Positions 36,575-45,627 of a stretch of 64,000 bases of DNA are shown piece after piece. A program made the position numbers and the translations under genes. Source of the DNA: Bacteroidales bacterium (GTDB lineage: Bacteria > Bacteroidota > Bacteroidia > Bacteroidales > UBA932); contig JAGAFU010000052.1 in assembly GCA_017627955.1 (NCBI GenBank), forward strand, positions 62,001 to 126,000, written 5' to 3'. Under the pieces are notes generated by a model. It had not been told where the DNA came from and did no database searches. It saw nothing but the letters and a program-made list of their open reading frames with translations. Each line of letters starts with the position of its first letter. Position 1 is the first letter of the stretch.

Positions 36575-37426
36575 ATGTTAAGATTCGCTATCCAATCCAA
36601 AGGCAGGCTCAATGAGGAGAGCCTCAAATTGCTGAAAGACTCAGGAATCAATGTGGATGATTCCCGCCGCAAGTTCCTTGGTCAAGCTTCAGATTATCCG
36701 ATCGAGTTGCTTTATCTTCGGGATGATGACATCCCCGAAGTGGTAGCTGACGGATCCGCGGACATGGGCATCGTCGGTTTCAATGAGATCGCTGAGTCCA
36801 TGGCCGATGTCGAAATCGTCAGGAAACTCGGGTTCGGCAAATGCCGGATCTCTCTGGCTGTTCCCAAATCTGTTGATTATAATGGACTTGAATGGTTTGA
36901 CGGGAAGTCTATAGCCACTTCATATCCCTCAATCCTGGAGGATTTCCTGTCTAAAAACGGGATATCAGCCAGGATCCGTAAAATCATGGGATCGGTCGAG
37001 ATCGCTCCCGCGGCAGGAATCGCCGACGCGATCTTCGATATCGTCTCCTCAGGAGGCACGCTTGTTTCAAACGGGTTGAAAGAAGTTGAGAAAGTCCTTG
37101 ACAGCGAGGCGGTTCTGATCTGCAGAAAGGACCTGCCGAAGGACCGTCTTGAGATTCGCGAGTCGCTTCTTTTCCGTTTCGACGCCGTCCAGGAAAGCCG
37201 TGGAAAGAAGTATGTTCTTATGAATATTCCTACGGACAAGGTTTCTGAGGCGATGTTCCTGCTTCCCTCGATGCGGAGCCCCACGGTCATGCCGCTTGCT
37301 CTTGAGGGTTGGAGTTCTCTGCACTCGGTGGTGGACGACTCCTCTCTTTGGCAGACTGTCGAAGCCTTGAAAAGGATAGGGGCAGAAGGCATACTCATTC
37401 TTAATGTGGATAAAGTAATAGACTGA
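36575..37426 (+). CDS. hisG: ATP phosphoribosyltransferase, long form
   Basis: This 283-residue enzyme commits ATP and PRPP to histidine synthesis. The N-terminus LRFAIQSKGRL and the PRPP-binding segment (GSVEIAPAAGIADAI) are clear. The C-terminal domain (from about residue 210) is the regulatory HisG_C domain, so it should be feedback-inhibited by His and not need HisZ. The start at 36575 follows the attenuator; an upstream alternative start at 36539 falls inside the terminator. Confidence 0.96.
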   Translation: MLRFAIQSKGRLNEESLKLLKDSGINVDDSRRKFLGQASDYPIELLYLRDDDIPEVVADGSADMGIVGFNEIAESMADVEIVRKLGFGKCRISLAVPKSVDYNGLEWFDGKSIATSYPSILEDFLSKNGISARIRKIMGSVEIAPAAGIADAIFDIVSSGGTLVSNGLKEVEKVLDSEAVLICRKDLPKDRLEIRESLLFRFDAVQESRGKKYVLMNIPTDKVSEAMFLLPSMRSPTVMPLALEGWSSLHSVVDDSSLWQTVEALKRIGAEGILILNVDKVID

Positions 37427-37429
37427 TAT

Positions 37430-38716
37430 ATGAGAATTTACATTGAACCGGACAGGAAGTTGTGGCCTTCGCTGGCCCGTCGTGTGAATCGGGATGATGC
37501 CATGTTGGACTGGAGGGTGACCGAAATCCTGAAGAGCGTCAAGGAAGGTGGGGATACGGCCTTGAATCGTCTGATTGGTTCCATCGAAGGTTTCGTACCT
37601 GCCAATTTGAGGGTTTCAGACGAGGAGATTGAAGCGGCTGCCGGATCGCTCACGGATTCGCTCAAGGATGCCATTTCGACCGCCGCTGAAAGGATAAGGG
37701 CGTTCCACACTCCCCAGGTACCTCTTGACACAGAATGGGATGATGGACATGGAGTCGTCTGCAAGAGAAGATTCCTTCCGATCAGGAGAGTAGGCCTTTA
37801 TGTCCCTGGAGGTACGGCGCCTCTTTTCTCGACAGTCTTGATGCTTGGTGTCACTTCATCAGTCGCTGGATGCCCGGAGAGGATTATCTGCACCCCTCCC
37901 GCGAAGGACGGAAGTGTCGATCCGGCGATCTTGTACGCAGCGAAGATCTGTGGCATCAATGAGATTTACAAGATAGGAGGAGCCCAGGCCGTCGCCGCTA
38001 TGGCTTATGGTACGGAGACGTTCCGCAAGGTGGATAAGATATTCGGCCCGGGCAATCGTTATGTATTGAAAGCCAAACAGATAGTTTGCAGGGAAGGAGT
38101 CGCTGTGGACATGCCTGCCGGACCTTCTGAGGTGATGGTCGTGGCGGACGACAGCGCGAAGGTCCCCTTTGTCGTCTCGGACCTCCTGTCCCAGGCTGAG
38201 CATGGTCCAGACAGTCAAGTTACCCTTGTCTGCCGGGACCTGGCCATGGCCAGGGAGGTGCAGAACGAGATAAAGAGACGGAAGGAGACGCTCCCACGTA
38301 AAGAAATCGTCCAACTCGCGTTGGCGGACAGCAGGATAATAGTTTATTCCAGCCTGGAGGATTGCATGGATTTCGCGAATTACTATGCCCCTGAGCATCT
38401 TATCCTTTCTGTTGAGGATCCCGACGCTGTCGCGTTGAAAGTAGAGGCGGCGGGAAGCGTATTCCTCGGGAATTATTCTCCGGAAAGTGCTGGGGATTAT
38501 GCCAGCGGCACCAATCATATTCTCCCTACAAGGGGAACCGCGGTGGCTTGGAGCGGTGTCGGTGTCGACACCTTCATGCATGCTATCACTTACCAGTCCC
38601 TGAGCGCCGAAGGCCTCTCAAGGATAGGGGAAACAATCATTTCCATGGCCGAGGCCGAGGGTTTGAGAGCTCATGCCGATGCGGTCAGGGTACGTCTTGA
38701 AAACGAGAATAATTGA
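37430..38716 (+). CDS. hisD: Histidinol dehydrogenase
   Basis: This 428-residue Zn enzyme carries out the last two oxidation steps, histidinol to histidine. Family motifs include GLYVPGGTAPLFSTVLM, DMPAGPSEVMVVAD, the Zn-ligand region QAEHGPDSQ and the Glu/His pair in YAPEHLIL. It starts 3 bases after hisG and is followed after 1 base by the fusion gene. Confidence 0.97.
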   Translation: MRIYIEPDRKLWPSLARRVNRDDAMLDWRVTEILKSVKEGGDTALNRLIGSIEGFVPANLRVSDEEIEAAAGSLTDSLKDAISTAAERIRAFHTPQVPLDTEWDDGHGVVCKRRFLPIRRVGLYVPGGTAPLFSTVLMLGVTSSVAGCPERIICTPPAKDGSVDPAILYAAKICGINEIYKIGGAQAVAAMAYGTETFRKVDKIFGPGNRYVLKAKQIVCREGVAVDMPAGPSEVMVVADDSAKVPFVVSDLLSQAEHGPDSQVTLVCRDLAMAREVQNEIKRRKETLPRKEIVQLALADSRIIVYSSLEDCMDFANYYAPEHLILSVEDPDAVALKVEAAGSVFLGNYSPESAGDYASGTNHILPTRGTAVAWSGVGVDTFMHAITYQSLSAEGLSRIGETIISMAEAEGLRAHADAVRVRLENENN

Positions 38717-38717
38717 T

Positions 38718-40376
38718 ATGGATAATAAAGATGTGATCCTTCTTGCCAGGGAGAATATACGTGCCCTTGTACCGTATTCTACGGCAAGGGATGAGTACCA
38801 AGGTGAATTGGGAATACTCCTGGACGCCAATGAGAGCCCTTTCGGGGCGGACGGCTTGAACAGGTATCCTTCCCGGAGCTTAAGGGAATCCCTGGCTTCC
38901 AAGATTGCCGCATTGAAGGGCGTTTCCAGAGAAACACTGTTCCTGGGGAATGGAAGTGACGAGACCATCGATCTCTGTTACAGGGTTTTCTGCCGTCCCG
39001 GGGTGGATAACGCGGTGATGATAGCCCCGAGCTATGGGATGTACTCGGTTTGTGCCGGGATCAATGACGTGGAGTGCCGGCAAGTCCAGTTGAACCCTGA
39101 TTTTTCATTGCCGGTTGATGCTCTGTTGGACGCGGCGGACGAGTTCAGCAAGCTGATGTTCATCTGCTCACCCAACAATCCGACCGGTAACGCTTTCCCT
39201 CGGGAGGAAATCCTTCGCCTGCTTGACTCTTTCCGGGGAATAGTCGTTCTTGATGAGGCTTATGTGGATTTCTCGGACTCGGGCTCGATGGCATCCTTGC
39301 TTTCGGAATATCCCAACCTCATAATATTGCAGACACTTTCCAAGGCCTACGGGATGGCTGGATTCAGGATAGGAATGGCGCTGGCTGATCCCGGGATCAT
39401 CAGGCTTTTCGACAAGGTAAGGTATCCCTATAATATTGGTACTGACACCTTAAGGCTCGCTTTGAGGAGGATAGATCCCACGAAGGTGACCGCCCAGGTC
39501 GAGTTGATAAAGAGTGAGAAGAAAAAGCTTGTCGGCATTCTGGAAAGTTTCAAGTGCGTCGAGAGGGTATTCCCTAGCGACGCCAACTTCCTGCTTGTGC
39601 GAGTCTCTGATCCTGAGGGCCTTTACAAGCATCTGCTCTCTGATGGGATCATAGTCAGGAACCGTTCGGGAGTCAAGGGCTGTGAGGGTACTCTCCGCCT
39701 TACTGTCGGTACGCCTGAGGAGAACGAGCGGCTCCATCGCTCGATCTTCTCTTATGAGAATCCTGGCGAGACGCTAAGTCCTTCGATCACTGGTTCCGCG
39801 CGAAGTGCCAGGAAGGAGAGGGTCACCAGGGAGACAAAAGTCGTTGTGGAAGTCGATCTGGATGGCAACGGGGAAACCATGGTCAGCACAGGATTACGGT
39901 TCTTCGATCACATGCTTGAACAGATTCCCCATCATTCCGGAATATCCCTTAAGGTTTTGGCTGAAGGGGATTTGGATGTGGATGAGCACCACACAATGGA
40001 AGATGTGGCCATCACCCTTGGTGACACGCTTTTGGAAGCGCTGGGGGACAGGATGGGTATCGAGAGGTACGGATTCGCTTTGCCCATGGATGAGTGTGAC
40101 GCCATTGTCACGATGGATCTCGGGGGGAGGATCGACTTCAAGTGGGATGTCAACTTCACGCGGGAATATGTGGGTGATACGCCTACGGAGATGTTCAAGC
40201 ACTTTTTCCAGTCCCTTTCTTCGGCTCTGAAGTGCAACCTGCACATCTCCGCCAAGGGGGAGAACAACCACCATCTCGCCGAGGCCGTATTCAAGGCCTT
40301 TGCCAGGGCACTTGGCGCGGCTGTCAGGAGAGATTTGTTCAAGTTTGATATTCCAAGCAGCAAAGGAGTCCTATGA
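38718..40376 (+). CDS. Fused histidinol-phosphate aminotransferase and imidazoleglycerol-phosphate dehydratase
   Basis: This 552-residue protein joins two enzymes of the pathway. Residues 1-345 are a class I/II PLP aminotransferase (HisC), with SPNNPTGN, DEAYVDF and the PLP Lys in TLSKAYGMAGFR. After a short linker, residues 375-552 are a complete HisB dehydratase domain: FFDHMLEQI, DEHHTMEDVA, NHHLAEAVFKAF and the end PSSKGVL. The HAD phosphatase half of bifunctional HisB is missing. The start at 38718 (MDNKDVIL) is chosen over 38673, which overlaps hisD. Confidence 0.93.
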   Translation: MDNKDVILLARENIRALVPYSTARDEYQGELGILLDANESPFGADGLNRYPSRSLRESLASKIAALKGVSRETLFLGNGSDETIDLCYRVFCRPGVDNAVMIAPSYGMYSVCAGINDVECRQVQLNPDFSLPVDALLDAADEFSKLMFICSPNNPTGNAFPREEILRLLDSFRGIVVLDEAYVDFSDSGSMASLLSEYPNLIILQTLSKAYGMAGFRIGMALADPGIIRLFDKVRYPYNIGTDTLRLALRRIDPTKVTAQVELIKSEKKKLVGILESFKCVERVFPSDANFLLVRVSDPEGLYKHLLSDGIIVRNRSGVKGCEGTLRLTVGTPEENERLHRSIFSYENPGETLSPSITGSARSARKERVTRETKVVVEVDLDGNGETMVSTGLRFFDHMLEQIPHHSGISLKVLAEGDLDVDEHHTMEDVAITLGDTLLEALGDRMGIERYGFALPMDECDAIVTMDLGGRIDFKWDVNFTREYVGDTPTEMFKHFFQSLSSALKCNLHISAKGENNHHLAEAVFKAFARALGAAVRRDLFKFDIPSSKGVL

Positions 40377-40963
40377 TAGCGATTGTCAAGTATGACGCCG
40401 GCAACGTCCTTTCCCTGATAAACGCGTTGCGCAGGTGCGGGGCGCCTGAGTTTGAGCTGACCGCGGACCCTGACCGGCTGAGGATGGCCGATAAGGTATT
40501 GCTGCCGGGAGTCGGGGACGCGTCGGTGGCTTTACGGAGTCTGCGCGATCTGGGCCTTGATGAGGTGGTTCGCTCGCTCAAGTGTCCTGTCCTCGGGATA
40601 TGTGTCGGCATGCAGGTGCTGTGCCGTCACTGTGAGGAGGGGAACGTGGATGGCCTCGGGATTTTTGATACCCAGGTCACTCGTTTCATTTCTGGAGACC
40701 CCCAGGTCAAGATTCCCCATATTGGCTGGAATAAGTTGGAAGGGATGCGAACAGACCTTTTCAAGGGCATCCCTGAAGGTTCATTCATGTATTTCGTTCA
40801 CTCGTACAGGGCTGAGGTCTGCCGTGACACCGCGGCGACAACTGTCCATGGCGCTCCATTCAGCGCTGCCATGGCCAAGGACAATTTTTACGGGACGCAG
40901 TTCCATCCGGAAAAAAGCGGCCCCGCGGGAGCCGCGCTGATTAAGAACTTCCTGGCATTATGA
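40373..40963 (+). CDS. hisH: Imidazole glycerol phosphate synthase, glutaminase subunit
   Basis: This 196-residue class I glutamine amidotransferase supplies ammonia to HisF. The nucleophile is the Cys of LGICVGMQVL, and the His/Glu pair is in FHPEKSG near the C-terminus. It overlaps the fusion gene by 4 bases and hisA by 4 bases. Confidence 0.96.
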   Translation: MIAIVKYDAGNVLSLINALRRCGAPEFELTADPDRLRMADKVLLPGVGDASVALRSLRDLGLDEVVRSLKCPVLGICVGMQVLCRHCEEGNVDGLGIFDTQVTRFISGDPQVKIPHIGWNKLEGMRTDLFKGIPEGSFMYFVHSYRAEVCRDTAATTVHGAPFSAAMAKDNFYGTQFHPEKSGPAGAALIKNFLAL

Positions 40964-41685
40964 TTCAGATATTACCAGCTATAGATATTATAGGAGGCCG
41001 ATGCGTACGCTTGAGCCAGGGTGACTTTTCCCGTGAGACTTCCTACGGGGTCACTCCTGTTGAGATGGCCTCACGTTTCATGGACAGCGGTTTCAGTTCC
41101 ATCCATGTGGTCGACCTGGACGGAGCGAGAATGGGGAAACCGGTCAATATGAATTCTTTACGAGCGATCAGCGGCATCACAGGACTCCAGGTTGAGTGGG
41201 GTGGCGGCATCAAGACAAGGGATGACATTGAAGCCGCCTTGGAGGCCGGTGCCACCAGCGTGGTGTGCGGGACAGTAGCTGTTCGCGATCCGGCTCTATT
41301 CATGTCCTTCATTGATGAGTACGGAGCGGACAGGGTGACTCTGGGCGCTGATGTCAGGGGAACAAAGGTGGCCGTCAGCGGTTGGACAAAGACTTCTGAA
41401 GTCGCTTTGGATGACCTGATCAGGTCTTTCCTTCCCGGGCTGAAGAATGTGATTGTGACCGAGATATCCAGAGACGGCATGTTTACCGGTCCGGATGCCG
41501 GATTGTTCCGTGATCTGGCCCGGGAATTCCCGGAGGTCGTTTTTACCGCGAGTGGAGGGATCGGGTCCATCGAGCACATCAAGGTCCTCGAGGAAGCTGG
41601 CATCCCGAAAGTTATCGTCGGCAAGGCGTTGTATGAAAATAAGATAAGGTTGGAGGATCTGGCTATATGGTCGCAAAGAGGATAA
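40960..41685 (+). CDS. hisA: ProFAR isomerase
   Basis: This 241-residue TIM barrel performs the Amadori rearrangement of ProFAR. The N-terminal catalytic Asp is in LPAIDIIGG and phosphate-binding loops are VEWGGGI and TASGGIGS. It overlaps hisF by 19 bases, so the two are tightly coupled. Confidence 0.96.
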   Translation: MIQILPAIDIIGGRCVRLSQGDFSRETSYGVTPVEMASRFMDSGFSSIHVVDLDGARMGKPVNMNSLRAISGITGLQVEWGGGIKTRDDIEAALEAGATSVVCGTVAVRDPALFMSFIDEYGADRVTLGADVRGTKVAVSGWTKTSEVALDDLIRSFLPGLKNVIVTEISRDGMFTGPDAGLFRDLAREFPEVVFTASGGIGSIEHIKVLEEAGIPKVIVGKALYENKIRLEDLAIWSQRG

Positions 41686-42422
41686 TTCCATGTCTTGATG
41701 TCAAAGACGGAAAGACCGTCAAAGGAATCAACTTCCTTGGACTCAAGGAAGTGGGAGATCCTGTCGAGCTCGGGGCGATGTATGCCGCACAGGGAGCTGA
41801 TGAGCTAGTGTACCTCGACATCAGCGCCACTCTTGAAGGTCGCGGAACGTTTACCGAGCTGGTCAAGGCGGTCGCCATGAGGATTGATATCCCATTTACT
41901 GTCGGTGGAGGAATATCTTCCCTGTCAGACTCGGCGAGATTGCTTGAGGCCGGTGCCGACAAGGTCAGTGTCAACAGCGCGGCTTTGCGGAATCCGTCGC
42001 TGGTCAACGAGATCGCCGAGCATTTCGGGAGCCAGTTCGTGGTGGTAGCCGTCGACGCCAGGACCGTTGGGAATAAATGGTTGGCCACTACTCATGGAGG
42101 ACATGTCCAGACAGATAAGGAACTGTTTTCATGGGCCCGGGAAGTCCAGGATAGGGGAGCGGGCGAGATCCTGTTCACATCAATGGACCATGACGGAACC
42201 AAAAACGGGTACCCCTGCGAGACTTACGCGGCTCTTTGCGACAGCCTTTCAATCCCGGTGATAGCGTCTGGAGGCGCCGGGAGCGCGGAAGATATCGCGG
42301 AGGTCCTGACTGTCGGGAAAGCTGATGCCGCATTGGCGGCTAGCATCTTCCATTATGGGGAGATCACGGTGCCCGAATTGAAGGCGTACCTTCATACAAA
42401 GGGTATAACTGTAAGAATATAA
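41667..42422 (+). CDS. hisF: Imidazole glycerol phosphate synthase, cyclase subunit
   Basis: This 251-residue TIM barrel partners HisH and makes IGP and AICAR. It starts KRIIPCLDVKDG with the catalytic Asp; the second Asp is in SMDHDGTKNGY. Phosphate loops TVGGGIS and ASGGAGS are present. The length is typical. Confidence 0.97.
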   Translation: MVAKRIIPCLDVKDGKTVKGINFLGLKEVGDPVELGAMYAAQGADELVYLDISATLEGRGTFTELVKAVAMRIDIPFTVGGGISSLSDSARLLEAGADKVSVNSAALRNPSLVNEIAEHFGSQFVVVAVDARTVGNKWLATTHGGHVQTDKELFSWAREVQDRGAGEILFTSMDHDGTKNGYPCETYAALCDSLSIPVIASGGAGSAEDIAEVLTVGKADAALAASIFHYGEITVPELKAYLHTKGITVRI

Positions 42423-42434
42423 ATGCTTTATTAT

Positions 42435-43037
42435 ATGGAAAAGAAACAAGTTGATTTCACAAAGAATGCGGATGGGCTCGTGCCTGCGATAATCCAGGAT
42501 GCGGACTCCGGTAAAGTCCTGATGCTGGGTTACATGAATGAGGAAGCCTATTCCAAGACCATCGAGAGCGGACTGGCCACTTTTTGGAGCCGTTCACGGA
42601 AGACCTTGTGGACCAAAGGGGAAACAAGCGGCAATTTCATGCATGTGACGGACATCTACACCGACTGTGACAATGACACTATCCTCGTGCTTGTCAAGCC
42701 CGATGGTCCAGCCTGTCACAGAGGAACGGAATCGTGCTTTGACACGGATCCCGCCGAAGGTTTTCTCGGCAAGTTGGAGCGAGTGGTCAGAGAGAGGCAT
42801 GAACGTATGCCTGAAGGACACTATACAACCAGGCTGTTCTCCGAGGGTGTCTCCAAGATAGCCCAGAAAGTCGGAGAGGAGGCCGTGGAGACAATCCTCG
42901 AGGCCGCGAGAGGCAATAAGGAGAGGTATATTTATGAGGCTTCGGATCTCTTGTATCACCTCATAGTCCTTGATGAACAGATGGGAATCGGACTGAGGGA
43001 TCTTGAAAAAGAATTGCTTTCGAGGCATCGTCCATAG
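42435..43037 (+). CDS. hisIE: Bifunctional phosphoribosyl-AMP cyclohydrolase / phosphoribosyl-ATP pyrophosphatase
   Basis: This 200-residue protein performs steps two and three of the pathway. Residues 1-105 are HisI (MLGYMNEEAY, WSRSRKTLW, Zn-binding DCDND with CHRGTESCF), and residues 110-200 are HisE (KVGEEAVETILEA). The start at 42435 (MEKKQVDF) is preferred to an ATG at 42423 next to the hisF stop. It is the last his gene of the operon. Confidence 0.96.
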   Translation: MEKKQVDFTKNADGLVPAIIQDADSGKVLMLGYMNEEAYSKTIESGLATFWSRSRKTLWTKGETSGNFMHVTDIYTDCDNDTILVLVKPDGPACHRGTESCFDTDPAEGFLGKLERVVRERHERMPEGHYTTRLFSEGVSKIAQKVGEEAVETILEAARGNKERYIYEASDLLYHLIVLDEQMGIGLRDLEKELLSRHRP

Positions 43038-43076
43038 ATTTTTTTTACGCTTTTTGAAAAAAAACTCTTTAAATAA

Positions 43077-43106
43077 TTGTTTGTATCAAAAGATTTTGTA
43101 TCTTTG
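43077..43106 (+). promoter_or_regulatory. Promoter upstream of the DUF4493-OmpA-collagen group
   Basis: TTG at 43077-43079 and a perfect -7 TATCTTTG at 43099-43106 have a 19-base gap. The first gene starts 195 bases further on, leaving a long 5' leader. Confidence 0.65.
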
Positions 43107-43144
43107 GCATGAAGTTTTTCATAGTTTAAGTTTAGGTTAAGTAG

Positions 43145-43183
43145 CGGAGTGATCGCAGTGACTGCGATCGCTTCGTGTTTTTA
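43145..43183 (+). terminator. Stem-loop with T run in the long leader
   Basis: GATCGCAG (43151-43158) pairs with CTGCGATC (43162-43169), extended by about six further pairs to 43145-43175, and is followed by GTGTTTTT. It may end a short transcript from the promoter at 43077-43106 or act as an attenuator. The rest of the 43038-43300 gap holds AACGGAAAT/ATTTCCGTT inverted copies and no gene. Confidence 0.55.
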
Positions 43184-43300
43184 GCCCGTTCTGAAGCGAT
43201 AAAAAAACGGAAATATTTTTTTTATCACCTCTTTTTTCCGTTTATGTTCATTATTTCCGTTTAGTCCTCGTAGCTTCGCGACAAATGACAAACACGAACT

Positions 43301-44401
43301 ATGAAGACCTTTTCTAACAAAACCGCATTGTATGCCATGGCATTGTTGGCGATCTCGTTTGGCCTGGTGTACTCATCTTGTAACAAGTTTCCCTCGCAAT
43401 CCGGGCAAGGCTACCTGAAGTGGAACTTCTCCGATGGAGTCGTGACCAGGGCGGTGGATCTTCCGGACACCGATTCCTTCAAACTTAAAGTCGTGAATTC
43501 TGGAGGGGAGATCCTTTATGAAGGAGACTATGGCAATTCTCCCGAGACGATGCTCGTCAATCCTGGCACCTACACGGTCTCTGTCGCGTCCAGGTCTTTC
43601 TCAAACCCGGAGTTCGAAGCTCCGCAATTTGGTGACGAGCAAGTAGTTGTCGTAAAAGCTGGCGCTGTCACGAGAGTCCTCCTGAATTGCTCGCAGCTGA
43701 ACAGCGGGCTCCGCTTGAGGATTGATCCTGATTTTCAGGAGACCTATCCCGGAGGATCGCTTCTCGTCTCCTCGGCGGAAGGATCTCTCGTTTATTCTCC
43801 AGCGGAATCCAGGACCGGTTATTTCAAGCCGGGCAACCTGTCGATCTCTTTGCGGGCCGGGAATGAGGCAAGGCAGTTGCTCGCGAGGATTCTCGAGCCC
43901 AGGGAGATTCTGACCCTCGGGATAACTTGCCCTTCCGCTCAAGCGTCCCCCGTCGGGCAGGGCGGTGACCTTTCCATTGTGGTAGACACTCTCAGGACTT
44001 GGACAGAAGATGATTTCGAGATAGGTTCGGAGGGTGGTGGAGATTCCGGAACCAGCGTGGAAAGGGCCTATAGCGTCTCCCAAGCGAAGGATCATGCGGG
44101 TGAGAAGAGTGTATGGGTGAGCGGTTATATCGTCGGCGGGGACCTCTCTTCCAGCAAGAACGGGATCAACTTTAAGGGACCTTTCGAGTCATTGACGAAT
44201 ATCGCCATAGCGGCCCGGTCCTCGGTCAGCGAAAAAGCTTCCTGTGTCTCGGTTCAATTGCAGAAAGGGCCGATCAGGGATGCCTTGAACCTTGTTGATC
44301 ATCCGGAGCTTCTTGGGAAGAAAGTGTATCTCCGCGGGGACATAGAGGCCGCGTATTATGGTATTCCCGGAATGAAAAACCTTACAGAATATTCATTTTA
44401 G
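43301..44401 (+). CDS. DUF4493-type lipoprotein with OB-fold (DUF6359-like) C-terminus
   Basis: This 366-residue protein has a lipobox ending YSSCNK (Cys27). Residues 35-240 resemble the DUF4493 beta-sandwich found in Bacteroidales surface proteins. A Gly/Ser linker (GSEGGGDSG) leads to a C-terminal domain with YSVSQAKDHAGEKSVWVSG, as in the DUF6359 OB-fold. These proteins are of unknown function and are often next to fimbria-like or surface repeat proteins. Here the neighbours are an OmpA-type and a collagen-like protein. Confidence 0.75.
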   Translation: MKTFSNKTALYAMALLAISFGLVYSSCNKFPSQSGQGYLKWNFSDGVVTRAVDLPDTDSFKLKVVNSGGEILYEGDYGNSPETMLVNPGTYTVSVASRSFSNPEFEAPQFGDEQVVVVKAGAVTRVLLNCSQLNSGLRLRIDPDFQETYPGGSLLVSSAEGSLVYSPAESRTGYFKPGNLSISLRAGNEARQLLARILEPREILTLGITCPSAQASPVGQGGDLSIVVDTLRTWTEDDFEIGSEGGGDSGTSVERAYSVSQAKDHAGEKSVWVSGYIVGGDLSSSKNGINFKGPFESLTNIAIAARSSVSEKASCVSVQLQKGPIRDALNLVDHPELLGKKVYLRGDIEAAYYGIPGMKNLTEYSF

Positions 44402-44440
44402 TGAATAAATATCCATATTATTAACAGTAACAACTGACTG

Positions 44441-45613
44441 ATGAAAAACAAAGTGATCGTGATGGCGGTGTCCATCTTCTTGCTATGCCCGTTCGCGGCA
44501 TATTCCCAACAATCCTCTCACGCCATTGAAATAGGTCTTGGAGGATCTGCCATTAATCACACCAGGAACATGGTCTCGGATTTCCACCAGACACCTGGAG
44601 GTGACTACGTGTTCACTCTCGAAGAGAAACTCCTCTACGGAGGGGTTAATCTCTATTCCGCTTATGAGCTGAAGGACTGGCTATATGTCGACCTTCAAGG
44701 AACGCTTGGCCTGGCCCGATACTATGATTCCGGATCTCTTACGCAAGGATATTCAATCATGGCAGGGCCCGGAATTCAGTTCCGTCCGTTTACGGGCAGC
44801 GAGTGGGTGCAACCTTATTTAAGGATCGGATTGAATTATTATCACAAGAATTTCCCGGCATATTACTTCGCGAGGTTCAGCGGTGATGTGACCAAAGAAG
44901 CCGTCTGGAAGGCAGAGGATGCCTGGAACAAGGGTATGACCTTTGACGTTAATGATTATCTCCCGCTGACCGCGGGAATAGGTGTTGTGGGCTGGCTCGG
45001 TGAGAGAGTCGGAATCAGGATCGGGGCTGATTATATGCGTTCGCTCGGATCGAAAGGGGCTAATTTTGCCGCAGGAACGGCTGGAGTGGTGTTCAGGTTG
45101 GGAGGAAAAAGCAAGAGGAGAGCACCGGAGAGAGTCGAGACTGTGGTTGAGAAGGTTGTTGAGAAAGAGGTTGTCAGAGAGGTCCCTGTCGAAAAAGTGA
45201 AAGAAGTGATCAAAGAGGTCCCGTATGAGATGACTCTCGCCGAGCTTATGGATAACGTGACATTCGATTTCGACAAGGCGGACATTACCCCCGGGAGCAT
45301 GTCGGTCCTGGATGAGGTCGCCAGAGTCGTGACGCGTTTCCCGGAGAGGCATTTCCTTATTTGCGGGCACACCGATGCCAAGGGAGACACCGCCTACAAC
45401 GAGAAGCTATCCCTTGCCAGGGCCAAGGCCGTGTACGATGAATTGATCCGCCGCGGGGTCCCTGATTCGATGCTGTGCTATCGGGGATTTGGGAAGAGAA
45501 CGGCATTGGTACCTTCTTCCGCTGACGATGACATTAGGCGTGGAGATCGCAAGGTAGTGATTGAGCAGGTTACATGGGAACCGTTGTGGAACTATTTGAA
45601 GAACAATCTTTAA
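44441..45613 (+). CDS. OmpA family outer-membrane protein
   Basis: This 390-residue protein has a signal peptide (ending AAYSQ), an N-terminal beta-barrel region with alternating aromatic strands (25-225), a Glu/Val-rich linker of repeated VxKxV units (about 230-260), and a C-terminal peptidoglycan-binding domain (VTFDFDKADI, ICGHTDAKGD, SLARAKAVYDEL). It should anchor the outer membrane to the wall. The linker is longer than in typical OmpA. Its last codons are close to the collagen-like gene, 14 bases away. Confidence 0.88.
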   Translation: MKNKVIVMAVSIFLLCPFAAYSQQSSHAIEIGLGGSAINHTRNMVSDFHQTPGGDYVFTLEEKLLYGGVNLYSAYELKDWLYVDLQGTLGLARYYDSGSLTQGYSIMAGPGIQFRPFTGSEWVQPYLRIGLNYYHKNFPAYYFARFSGDVTKEAVWKAEDAWNKGMTFDVNDYLPLTAGIGVVGWLGERVGIRIGADYMRSLGSKGANFAAGTAGVVFRLGGKSKRRAPERVETVVEKVVEKEVVREVPVEKVKEVIKEVPYEMTLAELMDNVTFDFDKADITPGSMSVLDEVARVVTRFPERHFLICGHTDAKGDTAYNEKLSLARAKAVYDELIRRGVPDSMLCYRGFGKRTALVPSSADDDIRRGDRKVVIEQVTWEPLWNYLKNNL

Positions 45614-45627
45614 ACAACTATAAACTA

